Assembly: GCF_030733845.1 (NCBI RefSeq)
Contig: NZ_CP132311.1
Location: 1,801,501-1,865,500 of the forward strand
From: Shinella zoogloeoides
GTDB lineage: Bacteria > Pseudomonadota > Alphaproteobacteria > Rhizobiales > Rhizobiaceae
DNA length: 64,000 nucleotides
Reading direction: 5' to 3'
In this document: one piece after another, positions 39,050 through 47,961 of the stretch
Position numbering within the stretch: the first letter of the stretch is position 1
How the letters are laid out: each line of letters begins with the position of its first letter
Notes under the pieces: generated by a model
What the model saw: only the letters and a program-made list of their open reading frames with translations
Told to the model about the DNA's origin: nothing
The model's database searches: none
Position numbers and translations under genes: made by a program

Positions 39050-40930
39050 TCAGCCCTGTACCTGCCGCGCCGTGCGCGTCGCGGTGAACGCCTTGCGCAT
39101 GTAGTCGTCACGCGCGTAGACGTCGTCGAAATATTCGACCTTGCCGTCCTTGTTCGGCCATGCGGTGAAGTAGGCAACGTAGATCGGGATGTCCGCCTTG
39201 ACGCTCAGCGCCTTGTTGCGGCCGCCCGCGATCTCCTTGCCGACGTCTTCTTCCGTTACGCCCAGCACCGCCGCCGCCATCTTGCGCGGCTCGGCAAGAC
39301 GCACGCAGCCGTGGCTCAGTGCCCGCATGTCCTTCTTGAAGAAGCTCTTGGAGGGCGTGTCGTGCATGTAGATGGCATGGCTGTTCGGGAAGAGGATCTT
39401 CAACTCACCCAGCGCATTGTCGCCGCTCGGGGGCTGGCGCACGGAAACGCCGGCCGTCGAACCGTACCAGTTGACCGAAGACGACGGCACGGCGCGCCCG
39501 CCGACAGCCACCTCGTATCCCATGCGGTCGAGATAGGACGGGTCGTTCCTGAGCTTCGGCAGCATCTCGTTGATGATGATCGACTGCGGCACGCCCCAGT
39601 ATGGATTGACCTCGACGGTCTGCACGCGGTCCTGGAAGAAATAGGTCTGGTTCGACTTCGAACCGACGACCGTGCGCATCGAGAGCTTTTCGGCGCCGTC
39701 CTCGTAATAATAGACCTGGAAAGCCGGCTGGTTGATGAAGACGTGACGCGCGCCGAGATCGACCGGCAGCCACCGCGCCTGCTCCAGCGCCACCTCGACC
39801 TTGGCGATCTTGTCGGCGACGGAATCGCCGCCCACCAGCTTGCGGATCGAGGCCTTGCCGACGACGCCGTCCGGCTTCAGGCCGTTTTCCTTCTGGAAGG
39901 CTTCGACGAGGGCGACCAGCTCCGGCGTGTAGTCCGGTGTGCCCTGATAGGTCGCGATCGTCACCGAATGGTCGGTCTTCAACGCGTCGGAACCGTGCTT
40001 GACGATGCCCTTGACGATATTGGCAAGCTCGGGATTGCTCTGGCCGGGCTTCAGCAGCGTACCGTCGGGGATCACCACCCGGTCCTCGCTTCCGGTCTCC
40101 GCCTTGAGCCTGGCAAGCTCGGCCTTCAGCGCCTGGAAGTCGCCGCTGGCCGGCGAGCGGCTTTCCAGATAGGCCTTGACGTTGCCGCTGAGCGCGACGT
40201 TCTTCAGCGCCGCGACGAGGTTGACGTCCTTGCGCTTGAAGTCGTGATAGCCGGAAATCCGGTTGGGATCGATGCGACCGCGCACGGCGTCCTGCACATA
40301 GGTCGCGACGGCCGAGGAGAGCGCGATCTCGAAGGTCGCAAGCTCGCTGTAGCGTTGGTTGATGTCGATGCCGTCGAAGTGGTCGGACGGTATCTTCACC
40401 GCATAGTCCCAGGGATCGAGGCCGACGGTCGCGGCATCGGCCAGCACCGCGATCGCGGTCTTCGCCTTCTCGCTGATGCCGGTGCCGTCGATCCAGACGA
40501 ACTTCTTCTGCCCGCCATAGAACGTCTCGACCGCCTTGGCAGCGTCCGGGGTGGCGCGCACGTTCACGGTCGAAAAGGCGGCGCGGATACCGGCATCGCC
40601 GGCCGGCGCGACGTCGGCGGAAATCGAACTGGTCACGACCGGATCGGCCAGCTTGTCGACGGCGACGCGCTTCAGGGCGTCGGCCTTGTAGGCGTAGTAG
40701 CGCGGGCCGGTGACGCGCGGCAGCGGCTTTGCCGCCTGCTTCGTCTCCGCGCCCGGCATCGAAAAGCCGTTGTCGACGCCCGGAAGCTCCTCGCGCTTCG
40801 GTTCCTTCTTCTTGCCGCCGCGGATGAAATCCATCAGCGTGATGGCATTGGCGGGCGCGGCATGGAGCGTGATCGTGGCGCAGGAAACAGCCAGCGCGGC
40901 GGCCAGCACGGCAGTCTTTGTCAGCTTCAT
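39050..40930 (-). CDS. Murein L,D-transpeptidase (YcbB-like)
   Basis: A 626-residue secreted enzyme with a signal peptide (residues 1-29, cleavage near PANA). A long N-terminal scaffold is followed by a peptidoglycan-binding segment (about 320-370, with LVEAFQKENGLKPDGVVGKASIRKL). The YkuD catalytic domain (about 385-580) has IYMHDTPSKSFF and SHGCVRL, with Cys542 as nucleophile. The layout is that of LdtD/YcbB, which makes 3-3 cross-links; such links dominate in polar-growing Rhizobiales. Start ATG 40930 with GGGGAATGG upstream. It ends four bases from the convergent aminoglycoside kinase-like gene. Confidence 0.9.
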   Translation of the reverse strand: MKLTKTAVLAAALAVSCATITLHAAPANAITLMDFIRGGKKKEPKREELPGVDNGFSMPGAETKQAAKPLPRVTGPRYYAYKADALKRVAVDKLADPVVTSSISADVAPAGDAGIRAAFSTVNVRATPDAAKAVETFYGGQKKFVWIDGTGISEKAKTAIAVLADAATVGLDPWDYAVKIPSDHFDGIDINQRYSELATFEIALSSAVATYVQDAVRGRIDPNRISGYHDFKRKDVNLVAALKNVALSGNVKAYLESRSPASGDFQALKAELARLKAETGSEDRVVIPDGTLLKPGQSNPELANIVKGIVKHGSDALKTDHSVTIATYQGTPDYTPELVALVEAFQKENGLKPDGVVGKASIRKLVGGDSVADKIAKVEVALEQARWLPVDLGARHVFINQPAFQVYYYEDGAEKLSMRTVVGSKSNQTYFFQDRVQTVEVNPYWGVPQSIIINEMLPKLRNDPSYLDRMGYEVAVGGRAVPSSSVNWYGSTAGVSVRQPPSGDNALGELKILFPNSHAIYMHDTPSKSFFKKDMRALSHGCVRLAEPRKMAAAVLGVTEEDVGKEIAGGRNKALSVKADIPIYVAYFTAWPNKDGKVEYFDDVYARDDYMRKAFTATRTARQVQG

Positions 40931-41461
40931 ATATATTCCATTCCCCGTATGAACCGCACATCGCGGTCTCTGGCGGCGCCCGAACCAGCAGGCCGGTAAG
41001 TTATAGGAAAGGATGGTGAATGAAAAGGAAACGCCCCTCCCCGCCAACCCTCCGCAACCGCACGAAACCGTTATGTCGGAGCCTGGCAGGCATGACGGAT
41101 GAAGCCGCGTAAAAATTTGAATCGACGCGGATTTTTTGCTTTCCGCCAGGTTTCCGATCGGCGCCGCGAAAAAAATGCAGAAAAAATGAGCCGGGGGTTG
41201 TGATGGAAAAGGCACAACCGCAAAGGCGCCCCTGCCGGCCATGCGCCGACGGCTCCGACGCCTAATCGATTTTAACCGAAAGTCTCGTCTCCGGCGGGCA
41301 TTCCGCGCTTGCAACCGGGTCGCAGATGGGCCAGAGATTTGCGCGATTTCGCGCCAGCGCGGGCCTCCCCAAAACGCCCGCGCTCGCCCGGCCTGCCGCG
41401 CCCCATGCGGCGGCATCGCCGGCGGCAGGACGAAGGCATGGGCTTTAAAGCGGGAAGCACA
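40931..41461. other. 531-bp region upstream of fumC
   Basis: Divergent promoter region between the L,D-transpeptidase and fumC. The first 300 bases are AT-richer than average (AAAAATTTGAATCGACG and AAAAAATGCAGAAAAAATG segments). Short open frames run through the rest but lack ribosome-binding sites and family features. No RNA gene or repeat recognised. Confidence 0.4.
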
Positions 41462-42853
41462 ATGACATCGACGCGCACGGAAACGGATACATTCGGCCCC
41501 ATCGAAGTGGACAACAGCCGCTATTGGGGCGCGCAGGCCCAGCGCTCGCTCGGCAACTTCAAGATCGGCTGGGAAAAGCAGCCGCTGTCGGTCGTGCGCG
41601 CGCTCGGCATCGTCAAGCAGGCCGCCGCCCGCGCCAACATGGAACTCGGCCGCCTCGACGCCGACCTTGCCAAGGCCATCACGGACGCCGCGCAGGAAGT
41701 CATCGACGGCAAGCTGAACGACCACTTCCCGCTCGTCGTCTGGCAGACCGGCTCGGGCACCCAGTCGAACATGAACGCCAACGAGGTGATCTCCAACCGG
41801 GCGATCGAAATGCTCGGCGGCGTCATGGGCTCCAAGAAGCCGGTGCACCCGAACGACCATGTCAACATGAGCCAGTCGTCGAACGACACCTATCCGACGG
41901 CCATGCACATCGCCTGCGCCGAGCGCATCGTGCACGACCTGCTGCCGGCGCTGAAGCACCTGCACGCCGCGCTCGAAGCCAAGGTCAAGGCCTTCGAACA
42001 CATCATCAAGATCGGCCGCACGCACACGCAGGACGCCACCCCGCTGACCCTCGGCCAGGAATTCTCCGGCTATGCCGCGCAGGTCGCCTCCTCGATCAAG
42101 CGCATCGAGCTGACCCTGCCCGGCCTGTGCGAGCTCGCCCAGGGCGGCACCGCCGTCGGCACCGGCCTCAACGCCCCCGTCGGCTTTGCCGAAAAGGTCG
42201 CCGACCACATCGCCGCCATCACCGGCATCGCCTTCAAGACCGCGCCGAACAAGTTCGAGGCGCTCGCCGCGCACGATTCGATGGTCTTCTCGCACGGCGC
42301 GATCAATGCCGCCGCCGCCGCCCTCTTCAAGATCGCCAACGACATCCGCTTCCTCGGCTCCGGCCCGCGCTCCGGCCTCGGCGAACTGGCCCTGCCGGAA
42401 AACGAGCCCGGCTCGTCCATCATGCCCGGCAAGGTGAACCCGACCCAGTGCGAAGCCCTCACCCAGGTCTGCGCCCAGGTCTTCGGCAACCATGCCTCGC
42501 TGACCTTCGCCGGCAGCCAGGGCCATTTCGAACTGAACGTCTTCAACCCGCTGATGGCCTACAACTTCCTGCAGTCCGTCCAGCTCCTGTCCGACGCCGC
42601 GATCTCCTTCACCGACAATTGCGTCGTGGGCATCGAGGCGCGCGAGGACAACATCAAGGCGGCGCTCGACCGCTCGCTGATGCTCGTCACGGCGCTCGCC
42701 CCGAAGATCGGCTACGACAACGCCGCCAAGATCGCCAAGACCGCGCACAAGAACGGCACGACGCTCCGCGAGGAAGCCGTCGGCGGCGGCTACGTCACCA
42801 ATGAGGAATTCGACGAGGTTGTGCGCCCCGAAAAAATGATTATGCCGGGTTGA
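41462..42853 (+). CDS. fumC: Fumarate hydratase, class II
   Basis: A 463-residue oxygen-stable fumarase that hydrates fumarate to malate in the TCA cycle. Signature [11 protein letters not shown], substrate-site segments [26 protein letters not shown] and [17 protein letters not shown], and the catalytic His/Glu region are intact. The ATG at 41462 matches the usual family length. A strong terminator follows. Confidence 0.96.
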   Translation: MTSTRTETDTFGPIEVDNSRYWGAQAQRSLGNFKIGWEKQPLSVVRALGIVKQAAARANMELGRLDADLAKAITDAAQEVIDGKLNDHFPLVVWQTGSGTQSNMNANEVISNRAIEMLGGVMGSKKPVHPNDHVNMSQSSNDTYPTAMHIACAERIVHDLLPALKHLHAALEAKVKAFEHIIKIGRTHTQDATPLTLGQEFSGYAAQVASSIKRIELTLPGLCELAQGGTAVGTGLNAPVGFAEKVADHIAAITGIAFKTAPNKFEALAAHDSMVFSHGAINAAAAALFKIANDIRFLGSGPRSGLGELALPENEPGSSIMPGKVNPTQCEALTQVCAQVFGNHASLTFAGSQGHFELNVFNPLMAYNFLQSVQLLSDAAISFTDNCVVGIEAREDNIKAALDRSLMLVTALAPKIGYDNAAKIAKTAHKNGTTLREEAVGGGYVTNEEFDEVVRPEKMIMPG

Positions 42854-42882
42854 GACAGGCTTTTTGAATATTCAACCGTCGG

Positions 42883-42918
42883 GGCCGCAGATCATTGGAT
42901 TTGCGGCCTTTTTTCTTT
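42883..42918 (+). terminator. Terminator of fumC
   Basis: Stem GGCCGCA (42883-42889) with TGCGGCC (42902-42908), a 12-base loop, then TTTTTT. Confidence 0.85.
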
Positions 42919-43019
42919 CCGCTTTCCCTTACGGAACACACAACCGTTAATCATTCCCAAATCTTTTGCGCACTATTTTACGGGATGGGAGCCAACACGG
43001 AAAATCAGGAGCAGCCGAT

Positions 43020-44090
43020 ATGAACACGGCAGTTGCGCAAAAGGTCCAGGTGCCGGATATCGCGGCCCAGGTGACCTATGCGATGCGCATAATGGGTGTC
43101 TCTCCCATCCCGCGGAACTATGAGCTGTTCTACGAGGCCTATATCGGCTCGAACCCCAAGCTGACGCGTGAACTGGCGGCCCTCGGCAGCAAGGCCTCGC
43201 AGGAAGAGCTCGACGAGATCGGCGAACAGTATTTCGGCCATCACCACGGCGCGACCTCGATCGACGGCGTGCATTCGAAGATCGTCGGGGAGCTTGAAGG
43301 CCTGCTGCGCCTTCTCAAGCAGGAGCAGACCTCGCTCGAAAGCTACAACCGGCTGCTCGACGAGACCTTCGTGCGCATCACCAGCAAGAACGCCACCAGC
43401 GTCGACATCATCAAGAGCGTCATCGGCGTGCTGACGGAAGCGACCGGCGACAGCATCTCCCAGGGCAAGGAGATGGTGGAGAACGTCACGCAGAAGTCGC
43501 GCGAGATGGAGAACGTGCGCAAGGAGCTCGACGAGTACAAGCGCATCGCCAACACCGATTCGCTGACGCAGCTTTCCAACCGCCGCGCCTTCGACGACAA
43601 GCTCTCGGCCATCTACAATTCGACGATGTCGCACAACGTCACCGCGCTGATCCTGGCCGATATCGACCATTTCAAGAAGATCAACGACACCTACGGTCAT
43701 CCGGTCGGCGACAAGATCCTCGCCTCCGTCGGCAGCCTGATCCGCGCCAATGTGCGCAAGGACATCCTGGTCGCCCGCACCGGCGGCGAGGAGTTCGCGA
43801 TGATCGTGGAAGGCAATACCGAGGAAGAGGCGATGGCGATCGCCGAGCGCATCCGCATTGCGCTGGAGCACACGCCGTTCAAGAATTCCAAGACCGGCGT
43901 CAACTACGGCCCGATCACCATCTCGCTCGGCTTCTGCATGGCCTCCTGGGCGGAAGGCCCCGGCGAACTCTATTCCAAGGCCGACATCGCCCTTTATTGC
44001 GCCAAGAACGGCGGCCGCAACCGCACCATGGCCTTCGAGGACGGCATGAAGAAGGATTTCGCCAAGAGCTGGCTGATCTACCGGAAATAG
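43020..44090 (+). CDS. Soluble GGDEF diguanylate cyclase
   Basis: A 356-residue protein without membrane segments. The first 190 residues are helical, ending in a coiled coil (EMVENVTQKSREMENVRKEL). The GGDEF domain (about 195-345) carries TGGEEF, an active variant. The inhibitory site reads RKDI rather than RxxD, so product inhibition may be weak. The start at ATG 43020 has AGGAG upstream. A conserved N-terminal FEAYIG-like segment (LFYEAYIGSN) is shared with several alphaproteobacterial GGDEF proteins; its role is unknown to me. Confidence 0.88.
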   Translation: MNTAVAQKVQVPDIAAQVTYAMRIMGVSPIPRNYELFYEAYIGSNPKLTRELAALGSKASQEELDEIGEQYFGHHHGATSIDGVHSKIVGELEGLLRLLKQEQTSLESYNRLLDETFVRITSKNATSVDIIKSVIGVLTEATGDSISQGKEMVENVTQKSREMENVRKELDEYKRIANTDSLTQLSNRRAFDDKLSAIYNSTMSHNVTALILADIDHFKKINDTYGHPVGDKILASVGSLIRANVRKDILVARTGGEEFAMIVEGNTEEEAMAIAERIRIALEHTPFKNSKTGVNYGPITISLGFCMASWAEGPGELYSKADIALYCAKNGGRNRTMAFEDGMKKDFAKSWLIYRK

Positions 44091-44107
44091 GCAGACCGAA
44101 TCGTCCC

Positions 44108-44137
44108 GAAAACGGCGCCCTTGCGGCGCCGTTTTGC
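44108..44137 (+). terminator. Terminator of the GGDEF gene
   Basis: An 11-bp perfect stem, AAAACGGCGCC (44109-44119) with GGCGCCGTTTT (44125-44135), and a five-base loop. Confidence 0.88.
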
Positions 44138-44224
44138 GTTTCGGTAACGAAATTTACGCCCCTGCCAAATCCGGCGGAACCGTGACCGGCTTCAAGCGTT
44201 TTCGTGGCAAAGGAGGAGCATGCC

Positions 44225-44302
44225 ATGCAAACCGGATTTCTTGAAATGACGATGATCGCCGTCCTGATGCTGAGCAGCCTCGTCTGGATTCAGCCCTTCT
44301 GA
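44225..44302 (+). CDS. 25-residue membrane miniprotein
   Basis: A very short frame encoding a 25-residue peptide that begins MQTGFLEMT and runs through one hydrophobic stretch (MIAVLMLSSLVW) to IQPF. It is preceded by AAAGGAGGAG, one of the strongest Shine-Dalgarno sequences in the window, at about eight bases. It lies between a terminator and an L,D-transpeptidase gene, so it needs its own promoter. No family recognised. The evidence is the ribosome-binding site and the transmembrane character; it is too short for coding statistics. Confidence 0.5.
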   Translation: MQTGFLEMTMIAVLMLSSLVWIQPF

Positions 44303-44412
44303 CGGCCTGTTCCCGCCGGAACATCGCGGCCGGCGGCCCTGTCCTAGAAAGTCCCCATCAGAACACGACGCCGGGTATGAACGCACCGGCCCTTCAGACA
44401 GGGACAGGACAC

Positions 44413-45060
44413 ATGAACAAGCTCGCCATCGCCCTCCTCGCAGGCCTTCTTTCCACCGCAGGCACCGCCTTCGCCGCAGACAATGCCGTCGATCCGATCG
44501 AGGTCGCATCGCTTTCCTCTTCCGCGCAGAAGACCGGCTGGCTGCAGGTGCTCTCCGGCGGCAAGCCGGTGAAATCGGAAAAGAAGATCGCCGCCGTCTC
44601 CCGCGCACCCATCGCCCGCGAACTCGTCGCCTTTGGTGAGAACATCGCGCCCGGCACGATCATCGTCGACAATTCCGAGCGCCGCCTCTACCACGTTCTC
44701 GGCTCCGGCCTCGCCATGAAATACGCCGTCAGCGTCGGCCGCGAAGGCTTCATCTGGACCGGCTCGGAAAAGGTGACGCGCAAGACCGAATGGCCGACCT
44801 GGACGCCGCCGGAAGACATGCGCGCCCGCGAGGCGAAGAAAGGCAAGATCCTGCCGGTCTCGATGAAGGGCGGCCTGGACAATCCTCTCGGCTCGCGCGC
44901 CATCTATCTCGGCTCGACCATCTACCGCATCCACGGCACCAACCAGCCGTCCTCGCTCGGCAAGGCGCAATCCTCCGGCTGCATCCGCATGGCGAACGAG
45001 GACGTCGAACACCTCTATGCGCAGGTGACGACGGGCGCGACGGTCATCGTTCGCGACTGA
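44413..45060 (+). CDS. L,D-transpeptidase (ErfK/YbiS/YnhG-like)
   Basis: A 215-residue secreted enzyme. The signal peptide ends TAFA (about residue 22) and a YkuD domain (about 80-214) carries YRIHGTNQPSSLG and SSGCIRM with Cys190. This short type cross-links peptidoglycan or attaches proteins to it. I start at MNKLAIA (44413); an upstream ATG at 44377 would put 12 polar residues before the signal. It is the second L,D-transpeptidase within 6 kb and belongs to a different size class from the YcbB-like enzyme. Confidence 0.9.
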   Translation: MNKLAIALLAGLLSTAGTAFAADNAVDPIEVASLSSSAQKTGWLQVLSGGKPVKSEKKIAAVSRAPIARELVAFGENIAPGTIIVDNSERRLYHVLGSGLAMKYAVSVGREGFIWTGSEKVTRKTEWPTWTPPEDMRAREAKKGKILPVSMKGGLDNPLGSRAIYLGSTIYRIHGTNQPSSLGKAQSSGCIRMANEDVEHLYAQVTTGATVIVRD

Positions 45061-45073
45061 ACGGACGACCACT

Positions 45074-45829
45074 TCAGCGGCAGGCCGAAGCGCCTGCCGC
45101 CTTTGCGATGGCGATCAGTTCGGGGCGGTATTCGAAATGCATGGTGTCGTAGTGATACCAGCGCCCGCCCCAGACATATCCGTGCCGCTCGAATATCTCG
45201 ACAATCTCCAGCGGATATTTGTTGGCATAGTTCGGCACCTTGCCGGGCTTGCCGCCGGACCAGATCCAGTAATCCGCGTACTTCGTGTTGAGGTCGAAGG
45301 CGGCGCCGAAACTGTGCACCGACATGTTCCTGGCGCCCGAAACCTTGCGCCAGTTGAACGTGCCGGCGGACGGGGCGAGATAGCGTTTCAGCGCCGGCCT
45401 TGCCGCAAGCTCGTCCCGCACCTTTTCCAATGCCGCCGCCGCGCCCTGCCGCTTCGTCACGCGCAAGGTCGTGCCGAACCATTTTACCGGCACGAGATCG
45501 GCTTCCACGGCCTTCGCCGACGCCCCGTAAAGCCGCATCATCAGCGCATCGCTGCGGATACGGCCGGGATCGGCATCGACCGCCGGCTTCAGGTCGCAGG
45601 CACCGAGCGGATAGGTCTGCTGGAGGCTGTCCTCGATATCGCCGCCGGCAAGCGCGGCCTGGTGGTCCTTGGCCTTGCCGTCGTCGATCTCGATCGGCGG
45701 CCCGCCGTCGCTGAAGACGAGCGCATTGCCCTCAACGCCGGAGAGGCTTTCGGGATAGGCCTCCACCAGGAGCCTGAGGCGGGCCGTAAGGTCAGGGTCG
45801 GCCGCGCCGGCCGCAGGCATGCCCGCCAC
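45074..45829 (-). CDS. M15-type D-Ala-D-Ala carboxypeptidase-like protein
   Basis: At least 251 residues. The C-terminal domain shows the M15/VanY-type zinc and catalytic pattern: SVHSFGAAFDLN (His and Asp ligands), and WGGRWYHYDTMHFEYRPEL (catalytic Glu region and His ligand). It probably trims D-Ala or cleaves murein peptides in the periplasm. The start is a problem: the first usable codon is GTG 45829, inside what reads as a signal peptide. The frame upstream (to 45883) encodes TRRGLAAAIALVAGMPAAGA but has no ATG, GTG or TTG. An ATT at 45883 behind GGGAGG is possible. It overlaps the end of the upstream small secreted protein gene if extended. Confidence 0.8.
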   Translation of the reverse strand: MAGMPAAGAADPDLTARLRLLVEAYPESLSGVEGNALVFSDGGPPIEIDDGKAKDHQAALAGGDIEDSLQQTYPLGACDLKPAVDADPGRIRSDALMMRLYGASAKAVEADLVPVKWFGTTLRVTKRQGAAAALEKVRDELAARPALKRYLAPSAGTFNWRKVSGARNMSVHSFGAAFDLNTKYADYWIWSGGKPGKVPNYANKYPLEIVEIFERHGYVWGGRWYHYDTMHFEYRPELIAIAKAAGASACR

Positions 45830-45857
45830 CAGCGCGATTGCAGCGGCAAGTCCGCGC

Positions 45858-46241
45858 CTAGTCCACGGAGATATTGATATAATCGCCTCCCGCGCCGCGC
45901 CAGATTTCCACGTAGACGCGCACGTCGCCGTTGAGCAGCTTGCGGGCCGCGCTGCCCTCGACCCGGCCGTTGCGGATCATGCGCTCGGCAAGGTCGCGGT
46001 TGCGGGCGGAGGCGAAGAAACCGTCGACATCGTCGCCGGGCTGGCGAACGCCGAAGCGGTGCACGTTGGCACGGTCCTGCCGGATGACCTGCCAGGGCTG
46101 GGTCAGGCGCTCGTTGCTGGAATTGTAGAGATCATCCTGGCCGATATAGGCATTGTAGCTTTCCAGCAGCTCGTCGGCCCGCGCCGTGGTCGAAGCCAAA
46201 AGTACCGCCGCGCAAGCTGCCGCAAAAATTCCTGTCCGCAT
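45858..46241 (-). CDS. Small secreted protein of unknown function
   Basis: A 127-residue protein with a signal peptide (MRTGIFAAACAAVLLASTTARA). The mature part contains SYNAYIGQDDLYNSSNERL and a C-terminal DVRVYVEIWRGAGGDYINISVD. No family recognised. GGAGTAGGAA sits directly before the ATG. It is upstream of the M15-type peptidase gene on the same strand, and the two are probably cotranscribed and exported together. Confidence 0.75.
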   Translation of the reverse strand: MRTGIFAAACAAVLLASTTARADELLESYNAYIGQDDLYNSSNERLTQPWQVIRQDRANVHRFGVRQPGDDVDGFFASARNRDLAERMIRNGRVEGSAARKLLNGDVRVYVEIWRGAGGDYINISVD

Positions 46242-46318
46242 TTCCTACTCCAAAATCCGGCCGAAGCCGTTCACAATCAATGACAAGACGGGTCGGGGCG
46301 GCAGGATATTCGCAGCCC

Positions 46319-46927
46319 TCACCACATCGTCTTGACGGCCCTGCCCGGCCATTCCCGGTCATAGGCTGCGCCATCGAAACCCGCCTTGGCCGAAGCGAGC
46401 ATCTGACCCACCGTCGGCAGCAGGGACGTATCGCGGAATTTCTCCGGGTTCCAGAGGTCGGCGCGCAATACGGCCCGGGCGCATTGCGAATAGACCTCCT
46501 CGATGGTGATCACGACGACTGAACGCGGATGCTTGCCGTCCATGACGAAGCGCTGCGTGATCGCTTCGTCGATGCGCACGACGGCGCGGCCGTTGAGGCG
46601 CATGGTCGTGTTGGAGCCGGGAATGAGGAACATCAACGCCACGCGCGGGTCACGCACGATGTTGGAGAGCGAATCGATGCGGTTGTTGCCGCGCCAGTCC
46701 GGCAGCATCAGCGTGCGTTCGTCCTCGATGTGGATGACGGCGCCCGCATCGCCGCGCGGCGAGCAGTCGAGCCCTTCCGGCCCGACGGTGGCGAGCGCCA
46801 TGAAGGGCGAGGCCTCGATCATCGCGCGATATTCGGGCAGCAGGTGGTTCGTCACCTTGACGAGCGAGGCTTCGCCCGGCGCGCCGTAAAGCGCGTTCAA
46901 CTGGTCGACCGAGGTCACGATGGCCAT
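46319..46927 (-). CDS. PPOX-type flavoprotein (pyridoxamine 5'-phosphate oxidase fold)
   Basis: A 202-residue FMN-binding split-barrel protein. The segment LLPEYRAMIEASPFMALATVGPEGLDCSPRGD and the following LMLPDWRGNNRIDSLSNI are typical of the MSMEG_1061 group of FMN/F420-type PPOX proteins. These reduce or bind small substrates of unknown identity and are not true PdxH. Start MAIVTSV (46927) with GAGGAAAG. It follows the alpha/beta hydrolase gene on the minus strand by 70 bp. Confidence 0.85.
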   Translation of the reverse strand: MAIVTSVDQLNALYGAPGEASLVKVTNHLLPEYRAMIEASPFMALATVGPEGLDCSPRGDAGAVIHIEDERTLMLPDWRGNNRIDSLSNIVRDPRVALMFLIPGSNTTMRLNGRAVVRIDEAITQRFVMDGKHPRSVVVITIEEVYSQCARAVLRADLWNPEKFRDTSLLPTVGQMLASAKAGFDGAAYDREWPGRAVKTMW

Positions 46928-46997
46928 GCTTTCCTCCTGTGCTCTGCTCCTCGCGGCGCATCGCACCCTTGCATGACATGGCCGTGACGAAAAGCCG

Positions 46998-47906
46998 TCA
47001 GGCGGCGATGCGCCGCCCGTCCTGCGCGAAGAAATCCACGATGCGGTCGATCACCGGCTCGGCCGAGACGATGCGGCGGTGGCCGAGGCCGTTCGCCCAT
47101 TCGAGCGTGACGTTCGGCCCGGATGCGGCATAGCGCCGGGCATGCATTGCCGGCACCTCCTTGTCGTCCTCCGCATGGATGACGAGCATCGGCGTTTCCA
47201 GCCGCCCTGCCCCGTTCGCCGCATCGAAGGCCGAGAGTGGCGCTCCGGCGATGCGCTCGACATGGCCTTCCAGCGCATCCTGCGCCCTGGCGCCAAGTTT
47301 CAGGAAGCGCCCGAGATCCTTGAACAGCCAGGTCATCTCGCTCGGCGAGCCGATGGTGACGAGCCGGCGCGGCCGGTGGGCGGGAACGGAGGGAACGAGC
47401 CCGCTCGCCGCGCAGGCCAGCGAAGCCCCGCCGAAGGAATGGCCGCAGAAATAGTCGAAGCCGCCGAACCGCTGCCAGGCCGCGTCGATCGCCCGCACCG
47501 CCATTGGCAGGGTCAGCGTGCGCCCGCGCGAGGAACCGTGGCCCGGCAGGTCGAGCGCCACCACCTCGTGCCCGGCGGCGACGAGCCCTTCCGTCAGCGC
47601 CGAAAGATAGGCCGCGCGCGAGCCCCAGCCGTGCACGACGAGCACGCGGCCGGCAAAGGCCTCGCAGGGACGCGCGGCGAAGCGGTGCGCGACCGCCGTG
47701 CCGCCGGCAAAGCGCAGCTCAACATGCTCCGCCTGCTGCATCCACGCCTGGGAGCGCGCGAACAGCTCCTTCTCCTTCGCCGTGCGCGGCCGGCGGCCGG
47801 GCGTCGTCGCGAAGAGGCGGAAGGCGGCGCGGCCGGCCGCATCGGGAGAAACCTTGGCGACGCCGGAAAGCGCCAGACGGATGACCTTCAAGCCAAAGGA
47901 TGCCAT
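46998..47906 (-). CDS. Alpha/beta hydrolase
   Basis: A 302-residue hydrolase with the nucleophile elbow GHSFGG, oxyanion segment VVHGWGSRAAYL, acid in IHAEDDKEVP and catalytic His in GLGHRRIV. It probably acts as an esterase or lipase-type enzyme; the substrate is unknown. It is divergent from a MarR regulator, with twin palindromes between them, so control by that regulator is likely. Start ATG 47906. Confidence 0.88.
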   Translation of the reverse strand: MASFGLKVIRLALSGVAKVSPDAAGRAAFRLFATTPGRRPRTAKEKELFARSQAWMQQAEHVELRFAGGTAVAHRFAARPCEAFAGRVLVVHGWGSRAAYLSALTEGLVAAGHEVVALDLPGHGSSRGRTLTLPMAVRAIDAAWQRFGGFDYFCGHSFGGASLACAASGLVPSVPAHRPRRLVTIGSPSEMTWLFKDLGRFLKLGARAQDALEGHVERIAGAPLSAFDAANGAGRLETPMLVIHAEDDKEVPAMHARRYAASGPNVTLEWANGLGHRRIVSAEPVIDRIVDFFAQDGRRIAA

Positions 47907-47925
47907 AGTGGGATTCCGTAAAAAA

Positions 47926-47961
47926 TGTTCAATGCTGAACAATAAAGTACAACGATGAACA
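47926..47961. promoter_or_regulatory. Twin palindromic operator, probably for the MarR regulator
   Basis: Site 1 (47926-47941) is the perfect palindrome TGTTCA-ATGC-TGAACA. Site 2 (47946-47961), AGTACAACGATGAACA, matches it at 12 of 16 positions and overlaps the marR start codon. The centres are 20 bp apart, about two helical turns, which suits cooperative binding of two dimers. Position between the divergent hydrolase and marR genes supports autoregulation. Confidence 0.6.
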
